From Corylus avellana (Eukaryota > Streptophyta > Magnoliopsida > Fagales > Betulaceae), in assembly GCF_901000735.1 (NCBI RefSeq), contig NC_081541.1, positions 4,891,021 to 4,955,020 on the forward strand: a stretch of DNA of 64,000 bases, written 5' to 3'. The position numbers and the translations under genes are program-made. Shown here one piece after another: positions 23,201 to 35,300 of this stretch. The notes beneath the pieces were generated by a model. It made no database searches. It was given only the letters and a program-made list of their open reading frames with translations, and was not told the DNA's origin. How positions within the stretch are numbered: the first letter of the stretch is position 1; each line of letters begins with the position of its first letter.

Positions 23201-24830
23201 CTTTAAAAAAGAAAAAGAAAAAACATAATAAAAAAAAATGGGGAAAATGTCGGGGTGTGCCAGCCCGAAAATATAGGTTGGCTGGGACCCACATTATTTT
23301 GGCCAAAGAGGAGAAATGCGTCGGGAGTGGTTGAAGACCACTCCCGTAGCTAGGGTGGTGGAGGCCACCCCTTAGCAAAAGGAGGTCAGTTGCATTTGGG
23401 GGGTGGCCCATGGCTAGGGTTGGTTTTACGATAACCCCACACATTGTCTGGTAGGTATGGGGTGGCGAGAAACCACTACTAACCACTTGAGAATTGGTGG
23501 AAATGCCCCCCAGATACTACGTCCCACTTTGGCCAATGGGGGTGGTCCAGACCACTGACGAGATCCCGGCCAGTTAGCTCCAAGCCACCCAGATATTTCT
23601 CCCTTTTTTTTTCTTTTTTTTTTTTTAGTATTATTTCTTTTTTTAAAAAAAAAAAAATTAATGCCCAAAACGACGTCATTTTGGGCTGGGTAAGTATTGT
23701 AGTTTTGAAGTCCAAAACGGTGTAGTTTTAACGTGGGGTATAATGTGTATAAAAAAGTCAAACCGTTAAATCTAACGTTGAAAACTGACGGAGAGGTCCA
23801 AAGTGAGAGCAAATGGAAGTTCAGAGGTTCAAAATAAGAGATTCGGAAGTTCAAGGGGGTCTGCAAAATTGGCTAGAAGTTCAGGGGGCTTAGTGAAGTT
23901 TTCCCTTATTTTTATTAGTAGGATATGTGTCTCATTTTTTTCCATAAGATTTCTGAGATGAAATCTTAGCCATAAATTGGATATTTTCCAGTCGAAAATG
24001 GACTGGAGAGGATCCTGTTCCTTTTGAATACCCATTATCCTAAAAGCTATAATAACACCATTAAAACCTGCAAAACCTTATCAATTATGTAAACCTTAAT
24101 CTGCTTAGAGAAGAAAATCTAAACGTTAATTTAGTTTCATGGAAGCTGCTAATCGCGTCGGCTCAGGGGCTCTCCCTGGCCAGGTTCCCGCGCCGGTCCG
24201 CCCCATCGCCTCGATCGGCACGCTAGGGCGCCACTTGACACGGCGGCTCGTGGAGATCGGCGTGAGGGACTTGTTCTCCGTGGCCGGCGACTTCAACCTT
24301 ACGCTTCTGGACCACCCGATTGCCGAGTCGGAGCTGAACCTGGTCGGCTGCCGCAACGAGCTCAACGCTGTGTACGCCGCCGTCGGTTATGCGCGCGCCA
24401 AGGGCGTGGGCGCTTGCGTGGTTACCTTCACGGTCGGCGGGCTCAACATTATCAACGCTATTGCAGGCGCTTACAGTAAGAACTTGCCGGTGATTTGTAT
24501 AGTTGGTGGGCCCAACTCCGACGACAACGGGAACTAACCGGATCCTCCATCACACGATCGGGTTGCCCGATTTCACTCAACAAAATTTAATATATTTAAT
24601 TGTTTTTTTTTTACAAATTTTAAATATATTTAATTTTTTTTGTCTTTCTAATTTTAAGGGATATGTTTGTCTTATTGACAATTTTATAAAAGTAATTGTG
24701 TTATTTTATTAGTATTGGGGGGTACATTGTCATTGTTTTTGGTAGTTTAGTGGGTAAATTATTGCAATTGAAAGTTTGACGGGAGATATTGTCATTGGAA
24801 TGATAGTATGAGGAAATTAAAATGACTTTA
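22238..24830. mobile_element. TIR-like composite element carrying a pyruvate decarboxylase fragment
   Basis: The left end, 'ataaagtccttttaacctc' then 'actaccactctaataacaat', is matched in inverted form by 'attgtcattggaatgatagtatg' and 'aaattaaaatgacttta' at 24795-24830. Target duplications are hidden in T-rich sequence. Inside, 22600-22700 and 23925-24025 are inverted copies of each other ('ggatcctctccaatcc' and 'atttatggctaagatttcatct'). This indicates a nested foldback insertion with two (TA)n runs (about 22711-22755 and 23152-23191). Left-end relatives lie at 17760 and 31233, and a related right end lies near 56460-56582. No transposase was seen. Confidence 0.6.
24139..24590 (+). pseudogene. 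PDC: Pyruvate decarboxylase 5' fragment (frameshifted)
   Basis: A 132-codon frame from ATG 24139 encodes the start of a plant pyruvate decarboxylase, the thiamine-diphosphate enzyme that turns pyruvate into acetaldehyde. It has the N-terminal TPP-binding domain with GTLGRHLTRRL, GDFNLTLLDH, the catalytic Glu in RNELNA (residue 74), VVTFTVGGL and NLPVICIVGGPNS. An extra G near 24531 causes a stop (24535-24537). In the next frame the family sequence goes on (TNRILHHTIGLPDFTQ) to about 24587 and then breaks into AT-rich DNA. Normally conserved positions are altered (ELNAVYAAVGYAR). It is GC-rich, unlike its surroundings. It is truncated by more than three quarters and lies inside a TIR-like element, so gene capture is likely. 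Confidence 0.85.
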
Positions 24831-25740
24831 TTATTTTTTTTTTTCTTCATAAAATCATTTTACTGAGCCTAAGTTACTTATTTAACAAAAATAACTTATT
24901 CCAAATTAACAATATGGAATGCCAACAAAATTGACAAGATCGATAACGTGTGTTTTCCTTACATTCTCGGAATGCCTTTCATTGGTGTAATTCGGCGAGA
25001 GAGACTTGGATTGCTCAAGGTAAATTAATATTAAGTGTGCGTCATTCTTGGTCTTCTTATTGATTTGTTTTTTTATTAAAAAATTTGGTGTGAGTTAGTT
25101 TATTAATGTTGAGCTCTGTTTTTAAAAACCGCGGTTGTTTTTTATTTTCATATTAATTTACTATTTTATTTTCCTTCTTTTTCATGTTGAATTGTTTTTA
25201 TTAAAAAAAATTAAATAATAATGAAAAAATAAATCAGCACATTACACAGGTTATAGGCTAGTTTCTTCTTAATTAGTTTTTGTACCTCAGATTTTTAGAC
25301 ACGGTACTCTTCCATTTTCTTACGGTTAGAAACATTGAATCTTTGATAAGCTCACAATTTCTTCCCAGATCCTTTCTTTTAATTTGAAAATTTTGGATTT
25401 CTTGAGTTATCTTTTTGTAGTTATTTTACTTGAGTTTGTGGACGAATATTATTCCAGATTTTGTTCATCCTCAGTTCTGTTAAATTACTAATTATCTTAA
25501 AAGTTTAAGTTGATAAGAAGAGATAAATTTAATCATTTAATCATTACTTTAATAAGCTCTAACTCAACGTGTAGGATAAGTGGCAAAATTCTAATAATAA
25601 GACAGGACACTTAAATATTGATCAAGCTTTGAAGTTTGAAAGATAGCAATAAAAGACTAGGACTTAAAAAAGGTAGATTCTGAACCACATATAAGATGTA
25701 GAAAATGACATTAATATTGACCCAAGTTATAAGTTAGATC
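24831..25740. other. Intergenic between the PDC element and copy D
   Basis: No gene was seen. It matches 10840-11400 and 37570-38160 ('gaatgccaacagaattgacaagat', 'gtaaattaatattaggtgtg', poly-T tracts). It then holds the 'taaattactaattatcttaaaag' dispersed repeat. There is no solo LTR at the equivalent point, unlike the copy B upstream region. Confidence 0.55.
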
Positions 25741-26129
25741 GTAAAGGCCACACGAATTACTACACCTTTTATTATAATTATCTTACAAATATGACGTGTG
25801 AGTTAAGCTCTTGTTGGATGAAGGGTGAAAATGCTTAATAATTTCTCAAATTATGAACTTCGACATCATATTTAATAATAAAAGCTGTAATAATTCTAAC
25901 AATACTTATCAAGAATTTGAACTAGTCAAATTGTGAAACATTTTTTCCTCGCAAGCTTATCACCGCATTTCAAAGATATTGAATGGGAAATTAAGCAAAC
26001 TTTGACAACAATGTTTCTAGGTATATGCTTTTGTATATATATGATAAGAGATGTCCAGCTTTCCTTCCATTCCAATTTCCAAACATCAACCCTTCTTGGT
26101 TTCCTTTCCATTTGCATCTTTCTCCAAAT
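25740..26129 (+). promoter_or_regulatory. Promoter region of copy D
   Basis: The conserved upstream block ends in TATATATAT at 26034-26042, about 90 bases before the ATG, a good TATA-box candidate. It is followed by the shared leader 'gatgtccagctttccttcc'. TTTGACAACA near 26001 has a W-box core. This arrangement is also seen at copy G. Confidence 0.6.
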
Positions 26130-29100
26130 ATGGAGTCTCCTATCATTCTCAACTACTTCACAAGCTCCCTCTCTTGCTTTTGCATGATTTTATTGTATGC
26201 TTCCACACTGAACCCTGTGTTTGCTCTGGAAAATTGTACCTTTCCGGCAATCTTCAACTTTGGAGACTCAAATTCTGATACCGGTGGATTAGCTGCTGCC
26301 TTAATAACACCGACACCCCCTTATGGGGAGACCTTTTTTCACATGCCTGCTGGAAGGTTCTCAGATGGCCGGCTCATTATCGATTTCATGGGTATGTTAT
26401 ATGTATAACCTTGACTGTTACCATATATATATATATAGACTACTTTCCTCATTAATGGTACAAATGGTAGAAACTAAAGGCTGTTTTTTGGTCTGTATTG
26501 CAGAAATAGAACATAGTAGATAGATTGAATTAGTAGACCCATCAGATGCACTCATTTTCAATCTCATAGATATTTAGCAATTTGTCCTTCATATAAACAT
26601 GATGGAAAAGCAGAATATCCAGGGCAACATATTCACGGGCTATCCTGCAGAAAACTGTTTAAGAGCAGTACCCCAGAAGAAAACAAAAAACCATTATGAT
26701 CTATGGGGTACCAAACTCCAAATCCAGTGTTTTTTTTCCACCTGTTGTCAAATCCAAACCTCATATATATATATAGTTTCTTGATGTGATGAATTTTTTT
26801 TTGTGTGGCTGATGAAAAAAGATTGGTCAGTGCTGAAGTTGTCGCTTAGCGGAAATGACAAAAAAAAAAAAAAAGGATTGTTTCTTAAAATTAGCTTTTT
26901 TTGCTTTTATGTTTTCTCTTTTTAAAATAAAAACATTAATTAACAACTTAAAATACAAAATATTTAAAACTGTTATTACTTTTACGCTAAATCAAAACAC
27001 TTTTTTTCTTTAAAAGAATAAAACACATTAACAAACTGAGCCATTAATGTACTTGTGCAAAACTGAACCTTCCCTTCAAGTTTTTTTGAGTTGAATTGTG
27101 TTGCTTTTTTCCTTCTTTCCATTATATTCTCTCTCACAGCTGCTACTTTCTACTAGATTTATGGGGTATGATAGACTAAGACTAACACTCAATCTAAGCC
27201 CTCCTTCAAGAGATTAACCTAGTAGTTGGTAGTGGTGTACGGTCACAATTTTCTATAGTGAGATATCAGCTATGAACCTCCGTTATTAATTGCCTGGGCC
27301 ATGCTAAAATAGCATTGTCTCATCTCTCTTGCCTGCCATTGGAGCAAGCAGTAACACTGTCAAAGGGTCAAAACTTGCAGTCTAGACCTATTGACTAATC
27401 CTCCTCATCACTTGGATCCACTTGGCCTACCCTCTTAATTTATTGAGGCCTCAAATTAATTCCCTTTTATTTTAATTTATTTTTTTTATGAATAATTCCC
27501 ATTTTCCTTACATTATTAAATTACATAGATGTAACCCTTCAACCTTAATTGTGTGATTACAGCAAATAGTGTTGATCTCCCGTATCTAAGCGCATATCTT
27601 GATTCCCTGGGGACTAACTTTAAGCACGGTGCAAATTTTGCCACGGCTGCCTCCACAATCAGATTGCCAGTAGGAATTATACCCAGAGGTGGATTTAGTC
27701 CCTTCTATCTCAACATTCAATACTCACAATTTGTGCAGTTCAAATCCAGATCACAAACTATAAGGGAAAAAGGTAAATTAGTTCTACCCTCACCCCCACT
27801 TTCTCCATACTAAATTGAAAGAATTTTCTCCGATTCTATTTGAGTAATATTATATATTACACACTTATTTTACTTGTATTTTACTATGTTGATATGATAG
27901 TATTCATCAGCTATTGTGATGACGTGGTAGTGCTAATTAGTCATTGATTTTTTATTTTTAAAACAAGGATTGATCCAACATGAGTAATAAAACATGTTGA
28001 TGCAACAGTCATAATCAATATTTGGATCAGTCATTGTTAAAAAAAAATAAAAAATTCAAGGGTTAATTGGTTAGGACTAATATGTCAGCATTATATGATA
28101 GTTATGCAATAAAAATGCAATTGTTATCATTACTCTTTTTAAAAATGCTTAAAAATGCATGTAAGAATCACATGAATTTTGATCACATTAATTTAATAAA
28201 TTAGATAAAAAAATTTGGAGAAAAACTTTATCCATTTAGTTGCTGATGGTGCTTATAAACATCTATATTATCAACTACCTTTCCGCATTAAGCATGGCCT
28301 TTGTTTTTCTTGCAGGAGGAATATATGCAAATTTAATGCCTAAGAGGGATTATTTTCCAAAAGCTTTATACACATTCGATATCGGTCAGAATGATCTTGG
28401 TGAAGGATTCTTTAGTAATATGACTATAGAGGAAGTCAATGCTTCTGTCCCCGATATAGTCAACATGTTCTCTACTAATGTTAAGGTAAATTAAGACTAT
28501 GATTAATCATTCATAATGGGTTGGCTTGGGCTAGCCCTATTACTCATTTCCCTGTGCGATTTTCAAAGAATTCAGGCAGGGGAAGAAAGAGAGGAATGCG
28601 GGTTCTCGGGTGTTCGAGTAGGGATCTTCAGGTTTCTTGGGGTGTGGGACCGACCTACTCGGATAGTTTTCTTGGACCTTTACCTTTTCTCTAATTTTCT
28701 GTCTAAATTCAAGCTGAAAATCCCGACCTATTACTCCTAGGAAAAATATTTACTTTTTATTTTTAAGGCTTAAAAATTAAGAAGTAATATATAAAATTAT
28801 GAGCTAATTGGGTTTTGTTTTATGATGATGTAGGAAATATATGATTTGGGAGGTAGATCATTTTGGATCCACAACACAGGACCAATTGGCTGCCTTCCCT
28901 ATATTTTGGCCAATTTTCTATCTGCTCAAAGGGACAGCCATGGTTGCGCAAAGCCATATAATGATGTGGCTCAATATTTCAACTACAAGTTGAAGGAGGC
29001 CATAGTTCAGCTCAGGATCGATCTTCCTTTAGCTGCAATTACACATGTAGACGTCTACTCTGCCAAGTACTCTCTATTCAGCGAACCAAACAAACATGGT

Positions 29101-29446
29101 AAGCATTATGTATGAATCACATGCTCTAAAAACAAACGTTAATGTACGTAAGAATTTTCAAGTGTATAATTTTGGTTGAAAATATGCAGGATTCGAGCTT
29201 CCACTTGTTGCTTGTTGTGGGTATGGAGGGGAGTACAACTATAGCAATAGTGTTGGGTGTGGAGGAACAATTACAGTAAATGGAAGCCAAATATTCGTGG
29301 GTTCATGTGAACACCCCTCAGTCAGAGTAAATTGGGATGGAGTTCACTACACGGAGGCCGCAAATAAGTTTGTTTTCGACCAAATTTCAACTGGAGCCTT
29401 TTCAGATCCACCCATACCCTTGACAATGGCATGTCATCATGTTTAG
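26130..29446 (+). CDS. GDSL esterase/lipase, copy D (intact, 5 exons, 387 aa)
   Basis: Exons are 26130-26391, 27563-27772, 28316-28485, 28834-29098 and 29190-29446; lengths 262, 210, 170, 265 and 257 close in frame at TAG. A signal peptide covers residues 1-32 (hydrophobic core SCFCMILLYA, cleavage near VFA). Catalytic residues are Ser47 in GDSNSDTGG, Asn183 in GQND, and Asp352/His355 in DGVH, with GPIGCLPY between. Glycosylation sequons include NCT, NMT and NAS. The product should be an extracellular SGNH esterase of the ENOD8/At5g14450-like group; its substrate is unknown. The promoter block is intact, so this is among the likeliest expressed copies. YGGEY replaces YGGKY in exon 5. Confidence 0.9.
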
Positions 29447-30090
29447 TAAAATGCCCACTCAAAAATAAATAAAATAACATGCCCTTGCATGTGGCATCAT
29501 ATTTGAAAGATTGATATCAAATATTATTAATATATAAGTGTTTAATTAGTTATTATATATATTAATGTCTAATAATTGTAAACCTAGCACAATACATGGA
29601 GTAAATATTCAAGGCCAATTATATAGACTTATAAATTATTATTTGTCATATTACATGGAGTAATTTGTAATTTAGGCTAACCATAAGGACCAATTTTCAA
29701 TTTATCTCTAACTTTTTTATAAGCTTACATGACCGTATCTTAATGGTGAAACAAGTTAGGAATCAAAATTTGATAGAAAAATTTAATTGCTTAGTTGTTT
29801 TGGAAAAAACTATTCGAGACATGGAGAGGGTCCTATGGGATAGAACCATAGAATGGACCACTGCGAATGTCGGATTCGGATTTGTTGTAGTACGATCTTA
29901 AATGCCCCACTTGACTTAATAATACTAACTCATAAACATAAATTAATCCAACTCCTACTATACTAATTCCAACTCACTTGACTCTCATGATACTAAATCC
30001 TCAATATAACTAATAGTGCTCTCACAATCAAGCAATAAGTAAGTATTCAATTCTTGCCTTTTGATGGACTAACAATATATATTAATTTCG
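29447..30090. other. 3' flank of copy D
   Basis: Non-coding, collinear with the flanks of B and C, ending at the TTAATTTCG target (30082-30090). Confidence 0.6.
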
Positions 30091-30772
30091 GGGAAAAATA
30101 TAAAAAAGTCCCACAAACTACCAATTATTTGCAATATAGCTCTCTAATGTTCAAAAGGTACTAAAGTAGTCCACAAATTACCAAAATGTATCAAAAATGC
30201 CACCTATTTTTTTTTATATTCCTATAATAACCCTATTCTTAACAAATAAAATAATAAAATAATTGTAAAAAAAAACCAAAAAAATTAGTGAAATTTTTTT
30301 TTTTTGGAATAAAAAAATAATTAGTCACTATAGTTGGCCTAAATTACAAATTGCTTCATATCGTATTAAAGTAAAATCAATGGGCGAATAAAAACAAATT
30401 TTTAACAGAATTTGACTCTGGGGACTAAATTATCTTTTTTTGGAATATCTCAATACCGTACCTTTGATTTTACTTTAATATGACATAAATAGTCACTGTA
30501 GTTGGCCTAAATTATTTATTTATTCCATTTTTTTTTTTGTATTTATTCGCCCATTGGTTTTTTTTGTATTTTTAAAAAACTAGTTTGTTTTTTTTTTACA
30601 ATTATTTTATTATTTTATTTGTTAAATGAATAGGGTTATTATAGGAATATGAAAAAATAAGTGACATTTTTAATATATTTTGGTAGTTTGGGGGCTACTT
30701 TAGTATCTTTTGCACATTAGGGGCTATATTGCAAACGACTAGTAGTTTGAGGGGCTTTTTTATTGGAGACTC
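30091..30772. mobile_element. Mutator-like foldback element, copy D flank (682 bp)
   Basis: It has TTAATTTCG on both sides (30082-30090 and 30773-30781). This is the same insertion as in the B and C flanks but more diverged, for example 'gcacattaggggctatattgc' near the right end. Confidence 0.85.
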
Positions 30773-30847
30773 TTAATTTCGCTGTAAAATGTTTGGTACG
30801 TACAATTTTTTTTTTTATTCAATCATATTAAACTTTAAATTACAATA

Positions 30848-31082
30848 ATGTCTCGACTGGGTGTTGTGAGTCTCGACCGGTTCCAGGCATTGTCTCGACC
30901 AGGTTCTGGCGGAGGTCCGATTGGGTCTCGGCCGATCTTGGCGAGTTTTGACCTGGTCCTGATCTGGTTTTGGCGATGTCTCAACTATGTCCTGACAGAT
31001 GCCAATCAAGTCCCAAATGGGTTTGGGTCAAGTCTCGGTGAAGTCATGTTGGGGTCCTGGAGATGTCTCGACTAGGTCTATT
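30848..31082. repeat. GC-rich degenerate minisatellite, copy D flank
   Basis: Same family as at 17376, with more C-to-T changes, consistent with methylated-CpG decay (inference). Confidence 0.65.
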
Positions 31083-31232
31083 AATTTGAGAATATGATGC
31101 TTAAACTCGGAAAATGGTTTATAGTTTTAAAAAATGGAAACCATTTTTCAGAAATTAAATAAGTTTTTTTGGTCAAAACGAAAATATTTTCCATCGCACC
31201 AAACACTTGAAAAATACGAAAAATATTATTTT

Positions 31233-31358
31233 GGGTAAAGTCCTTTTAACCTTCTCAAACTACCACTTTAATGACAATCTCTCTCCTTCCTCCTCCTTTC
31301 AAACTATCAATTACGACAATTTACCCTATAAACTATTTAAACAATGACAATGTACCCA
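31233..31358. mobile_element. Truncated left end of the TIR-like element
   Basis: It begins 'gggtaaagtccttttaacc' and follows 22238 onward for about 125 bases. It then switches abruptly at 'caatgtaccc' to the GDSL upstream block 'atttgatgtgtgagttaag'. This looks like a deletion or recombination junction. Confidence 0.6.
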
Positions 31359-31509
31359 ATTACTAAACAAAATTTGATGTGTGAGTTAAGCTCTTCTTAT
31401 AGACACGTGAAGGATGAAAATGCTTAATAATATATAATTTTGAAGGATTTGTGAGCAAGGTGGCACCACTCTCACCATTAGATATATAATTTTGTATATA
31501 TATATATAT

Positions 31510-31925
31510 GGAAAAATTACAGTTTACCCTCTCAAAGTTGATAGTATTTTTCAATTCGAACATCAAAGTTTCAATTTTTGCAATTAACCCCCACAAAGTT
31601 CCAACTTTTTTCAATTCGGCCAATATTAACCCAAAATTTCCATATTGCCCATGATTTTTATTTTTTTATGAAAAAAAAAAAAATTTAGGGGTGCAAAAAT
31701 GTCCAGATGGGCAAAGGGTGGCTAAGACCACCCCGAAATTTTTATTATTTTTTTTAATTTTTTATGAAAAATAAAAAAAATAAAAATTATGGGCAATATG
31801 AGAAGTTTTGGATACAATTGGTCAAATTGCAAAAAATTGGAACTTTGGGGGGCTAGATTGCAAAAATTAAAATTTTAGTGTTCAAATTGAAAAACACTGT
31901 TAACTTTGGGGAGTAAACTGTAATT

Positions 31926-31928
<3 letters not shown>
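31510..31928. mobile_element. Foldback MITE in the TATA region of copy E
   Basis: The left end 'ggaaaaattacagtttaccc' mirrors the right end 'gagtaaactgtaattttc'. The inner parts mirror each other too ('caattcgaacatcaaagttt' with 'attttagtgttcaaattgaa'). It lies within the (TA)n run directly upstream of copy E. No coding capacity. Confidence 0.7.
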
Positions 31929-31960
<32 letters not shown>

Positions 31961-32058
31961 AAGATGTCCAGCTTTCCTTCCATCCCAAACATCAAAGAGT
32001 ACTCCCTTCGTGGTTTCCTTACCATTTGCAATATCTCTCTCGCTTTGTGTCTACAAAT

Positions 32059-32352
32059 ATGGAGACTCCTATCATTCTCAACTACTTCACAATTTCTGTC
32101 TCTTGCTTTTGCATCATTTTATTGTATGCTTCCACACTGAACCCAGTGTTTGCTCTGGAAAATTGTACCTTTCCGGCAATCTTCAACTTTGGAGACTCAA
32201 ATTCTGATACCGGTGGTTTAGCTGCTGCTGCCTTATTAACACCGACACCTCCTTATGGGGAGACCTTTTTTCACATGCCTGCTGGAAGGTTCTCAGATGG
32301 CCGGCTCATTATCGATTTCATGGGTATGTTATATGTCTAACCTTGACTGTTA

Positions 32353-32386
<34 letters not shown>

Positions 32387-35300
32387 TACTTTCCTCATTA
32401 ATTTGCTAATGCTCAGTGGGGTCTTCCAGCTACCGATTTCAGTGTGAAAATGGTAGAAACTAAATGCTGTTTTTTGGTCTGTAAAATATTGCAGAAATAG
32501 AACACAGTAGATAGATTGAATTAGTAGGCCCGTCAGATGCGCTCATTTTCTATCTCATAGATATTTACCAATTTGTCCTTCATATAAACATGATGGAAAA
32601 GCAGCATATTCACTATCGTGCAGAAACCTGTCTAAGAGCAGTAGCCCAAAAGAAAACAAAAAAACCATTAGGATCCATGGGGTACCAATCTCCAAATCCA
32701 GTGCTTTTTTCCACTTCATGTCAAATCCAAACCTTATATATATACTTCTGCATAGGAAAGAGCCTTGCCAATAGTTTCTTGATGTGATGATTTTTTTTTT
32801 TTTTTGCCAATGAAAGGAGAATATGAGAGTCTCGTATTGTTAATGTTGACCCTTCAATTTCATTCGGCTCATAATATGTTATGTATCTCACTAAAATTTA
32901 AATAATAAATTATTATTTAACTTTTAAAAAAACTAAAAATAAAAATAATAAAAATTTAAAATTAAATGATATAAAAGCAGGGTGGCAGGCCGCAGGCCAT
33001 CCCTATTGAGCAAGGGTGGCTTCGGCCAACTCCGACTGGCCACCCCCATGAATTTGACCAGAAAATCAACAGATAAAACCCAAAATCAAATACCCAGAAG
33101 CTACAATATTAACCCAGAAAATTAACCCACAAAGAGAACCGAACCCATCTCCTTCCCCCTGTTCCCTTTTCTTCCCTTAGCCGTTTCTTCTTTCCCTCTC
33201 TTCTCCTTTTCTTCGAGTTGAGAGAGAGAGAGTGGACGGGCTAGTGTGAGAAAAATGGAGAACCAACCTGAGAGAGAGATCATCGTCGTGGGTGGCTGAG
33301 CAACGCCAAACCCAGTGGTCTCTGAGTTCAGAAATCGCTCCCAGTAGCTAAGAATTTCTGGTATTTTCCGTTGGGATCTCTTTGTGATTTATTGGGTCCT
33401 CTGTTTTGGGATTCCTTGTTCTGTTAGGTAGTTATGATTGATTCTCGGTTGAGAATGGATTTAGGTTGTTTGGAGTATTTTGTTGATGAATTTTCTGGGT
33501 TAATATTGTAGCTTTTGGGTATTTAATTTTGGGTTTTATTTTTGGTTAAATTCATGGGGTGGGCGAACCACCCCAAGGGCCGGCCACGTCTTGCTTTTTT
33601 ATTATTTAATTTTAATTTTTTTTTATCATTTAAATTGTAGTGTGGGACACATGACATGTTGTAAGCCATTAAATGAAATTGAACGGTCAATATGAGACTC
33701 TCATATTCTTGGTTTGAGCCGATTCGATGAAAAAGATTAGTTAGAGAAGTTGTAGCTTAGTAGAAATGAAAAAAAAAAAAAAAAAAAACAAATAAAAGTT
33801 TGTTAAAATTAGCTTTTTCCTTTTTCTTTTTACCTGTTTTCTCTTTTTAAAATAAAAATATTAATTAACAACTTAAAATACAAAATATTTAAAATTATTT
33901 TTACTTTTATGCTAAATCAAAACACTTTTCTTCTTTAAAAAAATAGAACACATTAACAAATGGAGCCATTAATGTACTTGTGCAAAACTGAATCTTCCTC
34001 CCTTCAAGTTTTATTGAGTTGAATTGTGTTGCTTTTTTTCTTCTTTCCATTATATTCTCTCTCACAGCTGTACTTTCTACTAGATTTATGGGGGTATGAT
34101 AGACTAAGACTAACATTTAATCTTAGCCCTCCTTCAAGAGATTAACCTAGCTAGTAGCTGGTAGTGGTGTACGGTCACAATTTTCTAGGGTTTCATAGTG
34201 AGCTATGATTATGAACCTCCGTTATTAAGGGCCTGGGCCATGCTAAAATAACATTGGCTCATCTCTCTTGCCTGCCATTGAAGCAAGCACTGTCAAAAGG
34301 GACAAATCTTGCAGTCTAGACCTATTGTCTCATCCTTCTCATCACTTGGCCTACCCTCTTAATTTATTGAGGCCTCAAATTAATTTCTTCTTTCTTTTCT
34401 TTTCTTTTTTTAGATGAATAATTCCCATTTCCTTACATTATTAAATTACATAGATGTAACCCTTCGACCTTGATTGTGTGGTTACAGCAAAGAGTGTTGG
34501 TCTCCCGTATTTAAGCGCATATCTTGATTCTCTAGAGACCAACTTTAAGCACGGTGCAAATTTTGCCACAACTGCCTCCACAATCAGATTGCCGGAAAGA
34601 ATTATACCCAGAGGTGGACTTAGTCCCTTCTATCTCAACATCCAATACTCACAATTTGACCAGTTCAAATCCAGATCACAAACTATAAGGGAAAAAGGTA
34701 AATTAGTTCTACTCTCACCTCACTTTCTCCATACTAGATTGAAGGAATTTTCTCCAATTCTATTTGAGTAATGTTATATATTACACCCTTGTTTTACTTG
34801 TATTTTACTATGTTGATATGATAGTATTCATTAGCTATTGTGATGACGTGGTAGTGCTAATTAGTCATTATTTTTTATTTTTAAAACAAGGATTGATCCA
34901 ACAGGATGAGATAATAGTAAGATAAAAGTGTGTTTCTAGCATGAGTAATAAAACATGTTGATGCAACAATCATAATCAACCTTTGGATCAGTCATTGTTA
35001 AAAAGATGAAAAATTCAAGGGTTGGTTAGGACTAATTAATATGTCAGCATTATATGATAGTTATGGGATAAAAATGCAATTGTTATCATTACTCTTTTTA
35101 AAAATGCTTAAAAACGCATGTAAGAATCACATAAATTTTGAACGCATTAATTTAATAAATTAGATAAGAAAATTTTGGAGAAAAACTTTATCCATTTAGT
35201 TGTTGAGGGTTGTTGAGGGTGCTTATATATAAACATGTATATTATCAACTACCTTTCCGCATTAAGCATGGCCTTTGTTTTTCTTGCAGGAGGAATATAT

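Noticed and set aside
23426..23866. Minus-strand frame of 146 codons
   Set aside because: It runs through homopolymer (Lys/Phe) tracts and nested repeat DNA inside the PDC-bearing element. Low complexity, with no recognisable domain.
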